From assembly GCA_013399695.1 (NCBI GenBank), contig VXAU01002298.1, positions 124,001 to 188,000 on the forward strand: a stretch of 64,000 nucleotides of DNA, given 5' to 3'. The notes under the pieces are model-generated. The model had not been told where the DNA came from. It saw only the letters and a list, made by a program, of their open reading frames with translations, and searched no databases. The translations under genes and the position numbers were made by a program. Numbering within the stretch: position 1 is the stretch's first letter; every line of letters starts with the position of its first letter. Source of the DNA: Formicarius rufipectus (lineage: Eukaryota > Chordata > Aves > Passeriformes > Formicariidae). Of the stretch, positions 13,150-23,300 are shown in pieces.

Positions 13150-13360
13150 GCAGTATAATCTCTTATGTGGTTCTCCTGAGGTCTCCTAAGCTAAGCAGGC
13201 TCTGGGTGCAATGCAGAAGAAGGACATTGCTTACCCAACTCTGAAAAGCTTTGGAGTCATGGACTGAGAGGTGGCACTCCTAAGGTCTTAACAGTCAGAA
13301 CAATAATTTCTGCTTTTTAACTGAATGGTTGCAGGAAATCCCACACTCTAAATAAGAGGC
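13150..13360 (+). mobile_element. Possible ancient 5S-derived SINE (AmnSINE1-like) or 5S pseudogene
   Basis: Positions 13170-13200 align without gaps to the internal promoter region of vertebrate 5S rRNA at about 23 of 31 bases, including twelve consecutive identities (AAGCTAAGCAGG, 13188-13199). The rest of the 5S gene is not recognisable, so this is not a working 5S rRNA gene. AmnSINE1, an old amniote SINE, has a 5S-derived head. Downstream, GAGGTGGCACTCC (about 13270) and GGAAATCCCACACT (about 13336) vaguely recall its conserved Deu-type tail, but that comparison is from memory. The alternative is a chance match. Confidence 0.4.
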
Positions 13361-13520
13361 CATCGTTCATAACCAGCAGTTATTTCAAAATTTGGGGTTT
13401 AGTGCAGGGTCAGTCATCTGATTACTAACTTTTCTGTTTCTGTATTAGTATCTCCATGCATAATTCTAGTAAATTTTCTTTTTAACTCAATCCCTCATAA
13501 CAATTCACCCATGCAACGTA

Positions 13521-13641
13521 GTTTTTTTTGTTGTTGTTGGGTTTTTTTGTTTGTTTGGTTGGTTTTTGTTTTGTTTTGTTTTGTTGTTGGTTTGTGTNTT
13601 GGTTTGGTTTGTGTGTTTGTTGTTGTTTTTTATTTTTTTCT
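13521..13641. repeat. G/T-rich (GTTT/GGTT)n tract with one ambiguous base
   Basis: About 120 bp of T runs separated by G or GG on the plus strand, including TTGTTGTTGTTGGG and TTTTGTTTTGTTTTG blocks. Position 13598 is n, so the base was not resolved. It produces spurious Phe/Val/Cys-rich open frames in two registers. Confidence 0.9.
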
Positions 13642-15712
13642 GTCAGGAAAGATTTTGTGTGTGTTTTTTATTTGTTGGTTTCATTTTTATTTCTCTCTCT
13701 TTTTAATGGACAGTAATTTCAGTGTAGGGTAGGGACTCTTTCTCTCTCGATTTAACTATGACTTCAGATTTTATTTCCAATGCTTGTGGTTACAAAAGTT
13801 TTACCACAGCAGAGAAGTCCATGCCTTTCTAATATCTCATGGAATTAAAAGTATCAGAATCTACTTAGGACTCTGGAGATGTATTATATGACATAGACAT
13901 GGTTATTCTGGCATGCATTAATTTTTTGTTATGCACTCCTCCTTTCCTTCCAGAATGTCTTTACTGTGTTTGCCTCAGCTGGGAAATGTTGTCTTGGCAA
14001 GAAATTTGACCTTATTATTATTCATTAGAGATCTGTTCAGCAAGATGGAAACTAATGCCATAATTTCTGATTGACCTTTTTTCCAGATTTCTGAAAAATC
14101 AAAGCAATAGTACTTTGTAACTGTGCTGCTCCATGTCTCAGGAAACAAGTGCTGTAGAAGCATGGGTGTACTCTGGCATATTTGCATTTCATCAAGAACC
14201 TATGCAGAAAATCCCCCGGTGGAGGGGCTAAGCCAGTCAGACTGCTGTGTTCCAACCTGACAGAGATGTTTGTACTTGAATGAAAACAAAACAGAACTCC
14301 TGCCTTGCTGTTGCATGGTTCAAAGCTGGTAGCTGAAGGTAAACAAGTAAACACCTCAGATGATAAAGACATATTTCCAAGCTTATGCATAGCAATATTA
14401 ACCTTTTTTTACCCTGTAAACATCATAGAGAATATACCAGAATAATGTGTAAATATCATATTCACAAGATGCTTTCAGTCCCATCTGTTGTAAAAAGCTG
14501 TCTGAGTAATGGATCCGTAATATTTTTACCGTTTTTCTGAACTCTGAGTGGATTGGATGGCTCTACCTTGAATATGACAACAAGGTGTATTCTGAAGATT
14601 TAACTTTGCTTATGACACTTGGGCCAACATAATCAAGAATTTTATAAACTAGAAGGCTTTTATAGAAATGTACTTACTTGCATAAACCCCTATGCTGCTC
14701 TGCAGAGAGAAGTTGAGGTAACAGGGTGTCAAATATACCTGTTTGACTAACTTGTGGCATCAGAGTCTGGATTTACTTGTAACACTAGTATGAAATTTTA
14801 ATTCCTAGAACATAATACTTTCATGTTCCTTGTCATGAGTCTTTATGTTAGAACTTGGTGGGTCATCTAAACAAGGGGGATTTATTGCAGAGAGGTTGAT
14901 AGAATCCACTGAAAAGCTCAGCCAGTGCCTGGAGTTGCCAAACAAGCATCAGTCTGCTTCTTGTGCAGGAGCTTCCTTCACTCCAGGGCTGAACAGACTG
15001 TGAGGACCTCAATCACCCAACTGCAATGGCCTTTCCTGGCCTGAGTCTTCTGAGAAACTATGAGAAAGTAACAAACCTTGACAACCCTTGATCTTTCTGC
15101 CAAATTACTTTTCCCTCTCATACTAAATGCCAGCTATTGTTTGCTACTCCAGGGGATTTAAACTAACATGATTGCACAGAAGGCTTTCCAGAGTCTTTTT
15201 TTAGCCTGGAAGAACATGACGCTACTCATGAGTCAAAGTAGGCTACGTTTAATTGTCACCGAGTCCGTGATTTATTTGGCAGGATTACTGGATTTTACTG
15301 ATTTATCTGTTTATTTTGTTGCTGTCATACAGTGCCCTTTAGTTAGTGATGGACTAATACATTTGGTTTTGTTTGCTTGGTTTTTCCTCATTAGTAAACA
15401 GCTCCAGATTCTCTTAATTTGCTTAAGCCATATGTTTTCCAGAGGCTTTGGCCATTCATCTAAGATAAGAGTCGTGATGCACAGTGTGCTGTGCTCAGCT
15501 TACCTTGTGTTGTCCCAGGTGTACTGAGTCTAATGGAGGCACTTTCTTTTATTACTCTTTTATTTTAGAAATAGCACTATTAATTCAGTGTATAAATTCT
15601 TGCTGCAAGTCTACCAACAACTGAATCAGAAGTTGCTTGCCAGCCATGTGGGAGTGAGGAAGCTTATGAGTTATTTTAACTCTTTACTGATTACTTTGAA
15701 TTTCATGATAGC
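13642..15712. other. Unique non-coding DNA
   Basis: The longest frames are 112 codons (minus, 14052-14390) and 119 codons (plus, 15168-15527). The second encodes a hydrophobic, Leu-rich string with no motif I recognise; I do not call either a gene. No repeat family was identified. Confidence 0.5.
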
Positions 15713-15838
15713 ATTTTTTGTTTTGCCTTTTTTGTTTATTTGTTTGTTTGGTTTTGTATTGTTTGGGTTTGGTTTTGGTTGTTTTGGGTTTTGGTGTGGT
15801 TTTTTTGTTTTGTTTTTGTTTGTTTGTTTGTTTTTTTA
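15713..15838. repeat. G/T-rich (GTTT/GGTT)n tract
   Basis: A 126-bp tract of TTTG, TTTGG and TTTTGGG units followed by a (GTTT)n end. It gives rise to a spurious Phe/Gly-rich frame on plus and a Lys/Gln/Asn/Thr-rich frame on minus. Confidence 0.9.
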
Positions 15839-17840
15839 ATGTGTTTTTAAAGCAGGCAAACAAAACCCCTGGCTCTTCCAAAATTAAATGAAGTGAAAAT
15901 AGGAAGATACAGATCCTCCTGGAAAAGACTGGTGGATTTAGTTAGAATAGAACAATAAATTTTTACAGATCTGTACATAAATTATATAACTGGTGATATC
16001 AATTTCCACAGAAATGACTCTAAAAAACCTACAGAATTTAAAAGAAAATGAGAGTCTTTCAAAAACTGCTTTTTAAACCATCCTATAAATTGTTAAAAAG
16101 AGGATATTATTCTCTTTTAAGCTTGTTAAGGAGGATCTGAGAGTCTCTAATTTTCTATTCAGATTGCAAGTGGTGATCCCAGTTCTTCAGTCTTTCTCAC
16201 ACGATTGGAGTCACTGACACCAGCGGATTTGTTCTGAAAACACTAAATCTACACATCAAATCATGACAGGTTATGGGAGAGTTATCTAATATAAATAATT
16301 ATCTTGCTTTACATTGCCAATCATTTCTACTGCAGATTCTGATATTCTCAGAGCAGAATCTCTAGGTGGGTTTGGTGGATGGCTGCCACACTAGCCTGGA
16401 TAGCAGAGTTCATGCCCAGGATAAAGGACACAGTTTTAGAGCTGATCAAATTATTTCACCAGTGGAACAAAGAAGAGTACCAGGAAGAATTATGCCACCC
16501 TGGGAACAGCTCTTGTTGTCTCAATTGATGATTGTATTCTTACTTGTGATCTTTGAAGTGCTACAGAGGGAACCTTCCAGCCAAGGAGTAGGATTCCCTG
16601 TGGTTATATGTAAGTGTCTAAAAGGAGATGGTTGATCTAAGCCAGTTTTATTGTCCTCTGTGATAAAGAGCAGGTGAAGATACAAAAGAGAGAGAGCTCA
16701 GTGTGAGGATTCATTGCATAATTTTTATCCTTCCTATAAGTAGTTCTCTAAATCAACTTTTGAAGTCTGCCTCTTTTTAGGAAAAGCTGACTCATCTCCT
16801 GAAGATGCCTATTTCTCCCAAGGAAAGTAAACTTGTAACCTGTTTTGAGCAGAGGTGTAACTTCCAGTTACATCTGTATTATGGAAATATGTTTAGAATT
16901 GCTCCCTGGATTTGTATCACAGTCATGTCTCAGAGTTTATCAGGTGAAATCTGGACACACAATAGAAGAGATATTCTTTAAAACAGGACCTCCTCTCACT
17001 GTGTTCCAGTGTGTTTGTTAGACTAGGGCTCTGTCTAATGTTGAGGGCAGGAACTGCCATAATTATTCCAGTTCATAATGATGGGACAAAAGGACTAGAT
17101 GGACAAAAGCACTATTCAGGATCCACAATAAAATCATGAACTGCACAAAGAGGGAAAACAGAGACTGTGCTTTTATCCCATACTGAGTCCCAGCCTGTGG
17201 CCCTCCCTACTACTGACTGTACTGGGAACTTCACCACTGGCATTTTATATTAGGGTTCTTAATGGGCAATTAAATGAAGACCTTTGATTTGTTTTTCATT
17301 CTGACCTATGCCGAGTTTGAACCTGGATGATACACAACAGTGAGCTCATTTGCTCAGCCCATGACAATTACCTTGAATGCATTTCCTGAAACCTCAGTCT
17401 TCACACCTTTTTGTTCATACCTTCTTGGAAGACGTTTACTACTCTGACCCCCAAATTTAGACCCAAATCCTTTATGCCTCAGGGCTGAAGTGCAGCTAGT
17501 TTTGTTTCTTATTTTGGAGAGAAGCTTATCACAGACGCAAGACTTGTGTTTTCCTTCCGGTCAGATGACTATGCTATGATACAATACACTGAACACGAGA
17601 TTTTAAAGCACTTGTATACCAACTCTGTCTCTGCTTGCTTTTTAGTCTCTGTCAAAATAGTACTCCTGCAAGCCTTCTGTTTTACAGGAGGTGAAAAAAA
17701 AGAAATAGAACAGAGGTATCCAGATATCTCTGTGTTGCAGAAAAAAAAAAAGAAAAGAAATGGTTTTGAGATGACAATGTAATTTTAGGCTCTGAAAATG
17801 GAATCTGTTTCATCCAGGAAGAAAAGGAGAGGGGAACTTG
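15839..17840. other. Unique non-coding DNA
   Basis: No gene or transposon recognised. A short A-rich stretch with AAAAG units lies near 17741-17760. The 89-codon plus frame at 16366-16635 has no domain. Confidence 0.5.
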
Positions 17841-17895
17841 AAAAAAAAAAAAGAAAGAAAGAAAAAAACAAAACAACAACAACAACAACAACAAA
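17841..17895. repeat. Compound A-rich / (GAAA)n / (ACA)n microsatellite
   Basis: Twelve A, then three GAAA units, an A-rich bridge with AAAAC, then about eight AAC units. It is a compound microsatellite. Confidence 0.9.
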
Positions 17896-18332
17896 CTGTT
17901 ATTGAGATATTTTCTTTCTGTGTCTTTTGACTTTAGTTACTTCTCCCTGCTATGGTGTGACTGCTTGTTAATGTGAAATATGTGTTTAATATTGAAATGG
18001 TGAAAGCACAAGTTGTTTACCTGAGATCAGTTGTATTTAAAAGCGAACTGTCAACTTTCCTCCCCTTTATCTTCATGTCTCCAAATACTCTTTTGTACCC
18101 CGGGATAAATTGGATGGAAGACATTATACAATAGAAAACATTTACATTAATGGTGATTTTAATGGTGAGAAGAGGTGTTAAACAAAGGTATTTTGAAAGA
18201 TTATCAGTGAATGGGCACACTTTAAAAAACAATCAAATTGTTGTTTTGACCAGTATTACTGATCCTGTGCATGTTTTTAGGCTGCTCCAGCTGTAGAGGA
18301 AAATATTACCTTAAGCCACTTTAGCAAACAGA
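17896..18332. other. Unique non-coding DNA
   Basis: Nothing recognised; a 71-codon minus frame here has no domain. Confidence 0.45.
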
Positions 18333-18416
18333 CTTTCCTTTTCCCTTTTCCCCTCTCCTTTTTTCTTTTCCTCTTTCTTTTTCCTTTTTCTTTTCTTTTT
18401 TTTTTTTTTTTTTTTC
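18333..18416. repeat. Polypyrimidine tract (TTTCC/TTTTC)n ending in poly-T
   Basis: An 84-bp run of C and T only on the plus strand, ending in 19 consecutive T. Such homopurine-homopyrimidine runs can adopt triplex (H-DNA) structure. Confidence 0.9.
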
Positions 18417-18576
18417 ATCTAGGCTTGAGTTCATTATCAAGGGATAAATTAAAAAACTGATGGAGGAATTCCACAATTCCTGTCAAGGGTGTGTTGAAAT
18501 GACACTGTTCCTGACCACGGGATCAAATGTGCATCACTGTGTAATACTCCTGTCACCCCTCAGGACCGACTCTGAG

Positions 18577-19118
18577 TGCTGGGGGTTAACCCCCATGGGC
18601 AGCTGAGCCCCACAGAGCTGCTCACTCACTCCCCAAACCCTGCCTCAGTGGGATGAGGGAAGTATTCAAAAGGCTAAAAGGGCAAAAAATCATGGATTTA
18701 GGTAAAGACAGTTCAATAGGTAAAGCAAAATAAGGAATGCATTGACTGTTTCCCATCAGCTGGCAGGTGTTTAGTTTCCTGTTCCAGGAAAGTAGTAAAA
18801 TAACCATTCAGGAAAGCAGTGTGGTTACTTGGGAAGACACCTTCACTCTGGACAGCTTCCCATCCTTTCTTCTTCCCCCAGCTCTAATTGTTTTTATTGG
18901 GTCAGTTGGGTTCAGCTGTCCCATCTGTGTTTCCTCCCAGCCTCTTTTTCATCTCCAACCTCTTTGCTGTTTGAGAAGCAGAAAATGCCATGACATTGTG
19001 CAAGAATTTCTTACCAAGGATAAAACATCACCAGAGTCAAACATCATCACTGTCTTCTTGGTCACAGATCCAAAACATAGCACTGTGAACAAAATTAACT
19101 CTAATTTTGTCCCACACA
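18577..19118 (-). mobile_element. Solo LTR relic of an avian ERV, probably ERVL-like
   Basis: Read on the minus strand, the element runs from TGTGTGGGAC at the right edge to a GGTTAACCCCCAGCA-like end at the left edge. Landmarks in plus orientation are GGGGGTTAACCCCC, CTGCTCACTCACTCC, CAGTGGGATGAGGGA, GGTTCAGCTGTCCCATCTGTG, GAAGCAGAAAATGCC and ATCCAAAACATAGCACTG. These fit a common bird LTR type as I remember it. No matching target duplication is visible (CTGAG left, AAATG right), so the edges may be off or the copy is old. The 147-codon frame spanning it is an accident. Confidence 0.7.
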
Positions 19119-19502
19119 AAATGTGTAGGAGATTGAGAGTCATCAAACAATATATGGTTGACTCCCTTCCTGTCCCTATCTCATGGGGATGTTTGGAATC
19201 TGGAATTTAAAAATTTGTGGTATAGCTACAGAACAACAATTTCTGAGAACTTCCAATGGGCAGCAGCCAAAAAAACCCCAAAACCACAGACAGAAGAAGC
19301 CCAAACTTTACCCAAGCTGTCACATTCATGTGAAAGACAGCATAGAAATTTCTTTCAAATCATTCTTTTTTTTGTTACTGCACACTTGTGCTTTAATTTA
19401 AGGAAAACCAAATAAAACTTTGCTATGAATAATTGTTCTATGGACCATCTAAACTGGCTATTTATTCTTTCAAATAACAATAGGGCAAATATTTGAAGAC
19501 TG
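19119..19502. other. Spacer between two inverted LTR relics
   Basis: No similarity to gag, pol or env and no CR1 motif is seen, so this is probably host DNA. The last five bases, GACTG (19498-19502), form the left copy of the target duplication of the next LTR. Confidence 0.5.
19498..19502. repeat. Left target-site duplication (GACTG)
   Basis: Differs by one base from GATTG at 20317-20321 on the other side of the LTR. Confidence 0.6.
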
Positions 19503-19655
19503 TGTCCTGGTTTCAGCTGGGATACAGTCCATTTTCTTCTCAGGAGCTGGTACAGTGCTTGGCTTTGGATTTAGGATGAGAAAAGTGTTGATAACACACT
19601 GTTTTAGCCTTTGCTGAGCAGTGCTTGCTCTAAATCAGAGGTGTGATCACCTCAC

Positions 19656-20087
19656 TGATGATCAGAGTGCTTGAACACCTCTCCCATTAGGAAAGGTTGA
19701 GATTCCTGGGATAGTTCAGCCTGGAGAAGAAAACATTCCAGGGTGGCCTTGTTGCAGCCTTTCAGCACTTAATGGGAATCTATAGAACAGTGGACAGGGA
19801 TTTTTTTAAAAGGGCACTTAGCAATAGGACAAGGATGGTTTTAAACTGAAAGAGGGCAGGGTTATATTTAGAAATTCTTCCCTGTGAGGGTGGGCAGGCC
19901 CTGGCACAGGTTATGCAGAGAAGCTGTGGCTACCCCTGGATCCCTGGAAGTGTCCAAGGGCAGGTTGGACAGGGCTTGGAGCAACTTGGGATAGAGGAAG
20001 GTGTCCCTGCCCATGACAGAGGGGTGGAACTGGATGATCTTTAATGTCCTTCCAACCCAAATTCTTCTGTGATTTCATGATTCTATG
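19656..20087 (+). mobile_element. CR1 LINE 3' portion nested in the LTR
   Basis: Landmarks in order are GAACACCTCTCCCATTAGGAA, TTCAGCCTGGAGAAGA, AATAGGACAAGGATGG, TTTTAAACTGAAAGAGGG, AATTCTTCCCTGTGAGGGTG, GGCAGGCCCTGGCACAGGTT, the GCCCATGACAG block and a terminal TTCATGATTCTATG. At about 430 bp it is one of the longest CR1 copies here and moderately diverged. No RT sequence is present. Confidence 0.9.
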
Positions 20088-20098
20088 CCCCTATTCAT

Positions 20099-20164
20099 TG
20101 CAAGGGTGTTGGACTAGGTGACATTTAAAAGGTCTCTTCCAACCCAAACTATTCTATGATACTA
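20099..20164 (+). mobile_element. Second CR1 3' end, tandem to the first
   Basis: GTTGGACTAGGTGACATTT and CCAACCCAAACTATTCTATG mark a separate, 66-bp CR1 terminus just 11 bp after the previous one, in the same orientation. Either one copy inserted next to the other or a single larger element was rearranged. Confidence 0.8.
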
Positions 20165-20316
20165 TTATTATATTTTACTTTATTTAAATTATGAAAGAAT
20201 TCTATCAATCCACAAGGTTTATCTGCTTCTGATTCTCCTCTCAGGGCCACAGGGTTGAGGGAATGAGAGAGGGGCTGGGTGGTACTTTACTTACCAGCTG
20301 GGTTTAAACCACAACA

Positions 20317-20321
20317 GATTG
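20317..20321. repeat. Right target-site duplication (GATTG)
   Basis: Pairs with GACTG at 19498-19502 across the LTR. Confidence 0.6.
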
Positions 20322-23300
20322 TCAAACTAGAATTAATTAAATCTGTTCAGCTGAGGAGAGAATGAAAAAAAAAACCAGAAAAAATTTGTTGAAAGCCTCA
20401 GCATTTAAAAGCAGTGCAAGCATTTAAAATACATTTGCCTTCTCGTATTTTTAAGAAAGTCAAAATATTTTGAATTGTGGTTGTTAACAAGAAATTCTTC
20501 AGTTATAAAGTGAGAAACAAGATCAAAGGAAGTGAGGGAAGCAGTATTGAAATACACAGAAGGGTCGCTGCAGACCAGGAAATCACCTCTTCTCCATGAT
20601 CATAAAGAAGCTTAAAAAACAAGAGGCTTAAATTCTATCTGTGAAGATTTTTGTTGGATTGGAGGGCAAGTGTTCTAGTGGCTCATGGGGAGGATCATGA
20701 AATGGTTAATAGATCACCTGAAACAATTGTGTAATTGCCATCACTGTAAGCTTTTAAGGCTAAGGAAGGTAAATATTGTTCAGAAATGATAAATGTTTAA
20801 TTGACTTGTGTTTGAATCAAAGACATAAGAGATAATACTTGATGCTGCTTTCATTTTTTTGAGGTCTCTCTTTTTTTTTTTTTTTTTTCATTTATAGTTT
20901 AATATAAGTGACTATGGATTAAATCAGTTAATTAGGTTTTCTTGGGCCTGGTAAATCCCCTTATTAATACAGGGGGCTTTTGAGGAAGATTATTTAGCAT
21001 TCTTTTTTTTTTTTTTATAATGAAGAACAAAGCTGAAACTTAAGTAGACAAGATAAAATGATCACTCAAAGTTCTTCCTTCTTCCCCCTGACACTGGAAA
21101 GATCCCAGATGACCAGCCTAGAGTCACACATTGATGCTGTCAAAGTCTAAACTTAGCTGAAATGCATCTCTTCCTCTGCCTAAACCCCCAAGGGCTGACT
21201 TTAGCAAACATGCTCAGTCTATCTAACACAAATCAGAAATGTGAAGCTCTTCCCAATATGAAATGCCAGACATTTTCCTTTCAAATAACACAACTTGATT
21301 AGTGTGGCCATCTGTAAAAATGAAGAGAAGATTTGGTTTTATTCTCACCTTTTCTTGGAAACTGCCCAAACTTGGATCAATCTTTTCTCAGAAGAGAACT
21401 CACCAGAAAGCAGAGTAAATTACCTCCATAGAAAAAAATTCAATTTTTATGAAGTCTGCACATAAAGTCTGAATCCAATTTTGTTGTTTGGTTGGTTGTT
21501 TGTTTTTTTTTCAAAATGGATGGAAGAGAAAATTTCAGGGTGTCAGTCTTGGAGGGACAGAGGTAATTACTGCCAGCCCTGACTTTCACACACAAATTCT
21601 GGAAGAGAATGTGTCCTTCTTTCTGACAACTGAAAGTTGTTCCCTAGTTAAGAAGAGGGATTTTTCAAGCTATTCTTTGGCACATGTTGCAGAAAGCCCA
21701 GCTGCCAAGGGTCAACATTCTCTATTACATCCATGGATAAGGCATATAAATACTTCATGAGCTTTTAAGATGTCACCCAATCCTGCCTTATGTCTTTTAA
21801 GGTAGAAAACCCAATAAAATGCAAGTTAAATCACAGAAATAAATGAAAGTATCCTTAAAGTTCCTGAAACATTAGGACAAACAGCTTGTTGTTTTTCTCT
21901 ACTGTTCTCTATTAATGATGCGACATTTGTTTACTTTAATTTTGGAGTTTAGATTTTTACTCTAATTAGTTAATAAAATGCATTCATAACAATTTATGTG
22001 ATTATAATTTGACTTTAATTGTCTTTATAGTGTCCTGAATTGCTTGACAAGAAGGAGGTTTATAAATATAACTCATTACATTATTGACATGCTTTTGTAA
22101 TTTTCCATTGTCCTTTTAGGAATGAAATATTGAAATATTGGAAGCAATGAGTTGTAAGGAGAAGGTGGGGGGGAGTGCATATATTTGATTAGCGTCCTAG
22201 AAAAAGTGAAATCTACCTGAAATCTGGCCACTTTGGATTTCTACTATTTCTAGATAATTCAGTACAAGTTTAGTACAGAGGTTGTACCAACATTTACTAC
22301 ACATAGTTGTCTTTAAATCCACATGAACACTTAACAAAGTCCCCAAAGATGTGCAGCAGTAGCTAAATAGTGTCTGCACTGATTTCATTGTCACTAACAA
22401 GGATTATTTGACGGCTTTCTTCTGTTATTTGTCCTTTGTATCTAGTTCTATCTTCAGTTACATCTGCTCTGGAGCCACTTAAACCACTCTGTTTGAATGA
22501 GAGTAACAACATAGGTAAGATAAGAGTGTGCAGCAAGAAAAATCAACCCTCTGCATGGTCATGAATATTTTTTGGCTGGGTTTTGAAATCAGAACTGTTT
22601 TGCACACAAGACAAGCTAGGGCTGATATCTTTACCCAAACCAGTCAATTTGAGGGCAGTCTTTCTTTGAAGGCATCGCTGTAACTCTCTTTCAGTCTATG
22701 ACATTTGTTTTTTGCCTTCAGGTATAAGGGATTATTATGTTTCTTGGTGACATTAATAATTTGGAACTCAATTCCTTCAACTAATATCAAAATGTGAATA
22801 CTAATGCAATTTGTAAATCTTAATCAGTGGAAGCTGATGGAAGTGAGCATAATTACTTTCATCTCTGGACTCTACCTAACCTCACTGTTTTTCTGACCTA
22901 TTGTTGCAGCTTTCATAAAACCAGTGAGAAACTGGGATGCTGCAGCAGGCATCCTCATTTGTGGTTAATTTGACTTTTGCTTTGCCCTCCTACATTCAGT
23001 CAAAGCAAGTTGTTGGCACTGAAAAAGCAAGAAATGTTGAATAAAGGTACCTTCAAACAAGGAATGTATTGAGAAAGCCCTTATTTGCAAAGTTCTAGGA
23101 CATGTTGCAGGAGTGAACACAATAAGCATACTAATGCTTGGATGTGTGGAGTATTGGAGTCGAACTCTGGGTGTGACTCTTAACCTGCCTCATATTAAAG
23201 GAATGTCCTTTTCTCTAGATCAGCACAAATCACAGTGTGAAAATTGCTGTTACCTGAGTCTGGATGTCACTAAAACATCAGAATTGCTCCTGTTCCAGAA

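Larger units (their letters stand above)
19503..20316 (+). mobile_element. Solo LTR of the same ERV type, interrupted by CR1
   Basis: It starts TGTCCTGGTTTCAGCTGGG and keeps CATTTTCTTCTCAGGAGC, TTTGGATTTAGGATGAG and GTTGATAACACACTG, then is broken by CR1 sequence at about 19656-20164. It resumes with TTATTATATTTTACTTTATTT, GATTCTCCTCTCAGGGC and ends GGGTTTAAACCACAACA. The ends show the TG...CA form. Flanking GACTG (19498-19502) and GATTG (20317-20321) look like a 5-bp target duplication with one change, the size expected for ERVL-type insertion. Without the CR1, about 300 bp of LTR remain, so the central promoter region is missing. It is inverted relative to the LTR at 18577-19118. Confidence 0.75.

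Noticed and set aside
13150..13200. Functional 5S rRNA gene
   Set aside because: Only the internal promoter-like block matches; the 5' and 3' stems of 5S rRNA are absent.
15168..15527. 119-codon hydrophobic plus-strand frame
   Set aside because: A membrane-like look comes from T-rich codons; no domain, signal peptide or transcript context.
18767..19210. 147-codon plus-strand frame
   Set aside because: Antisense reading of an LTR relic running into its flank, without any domain.
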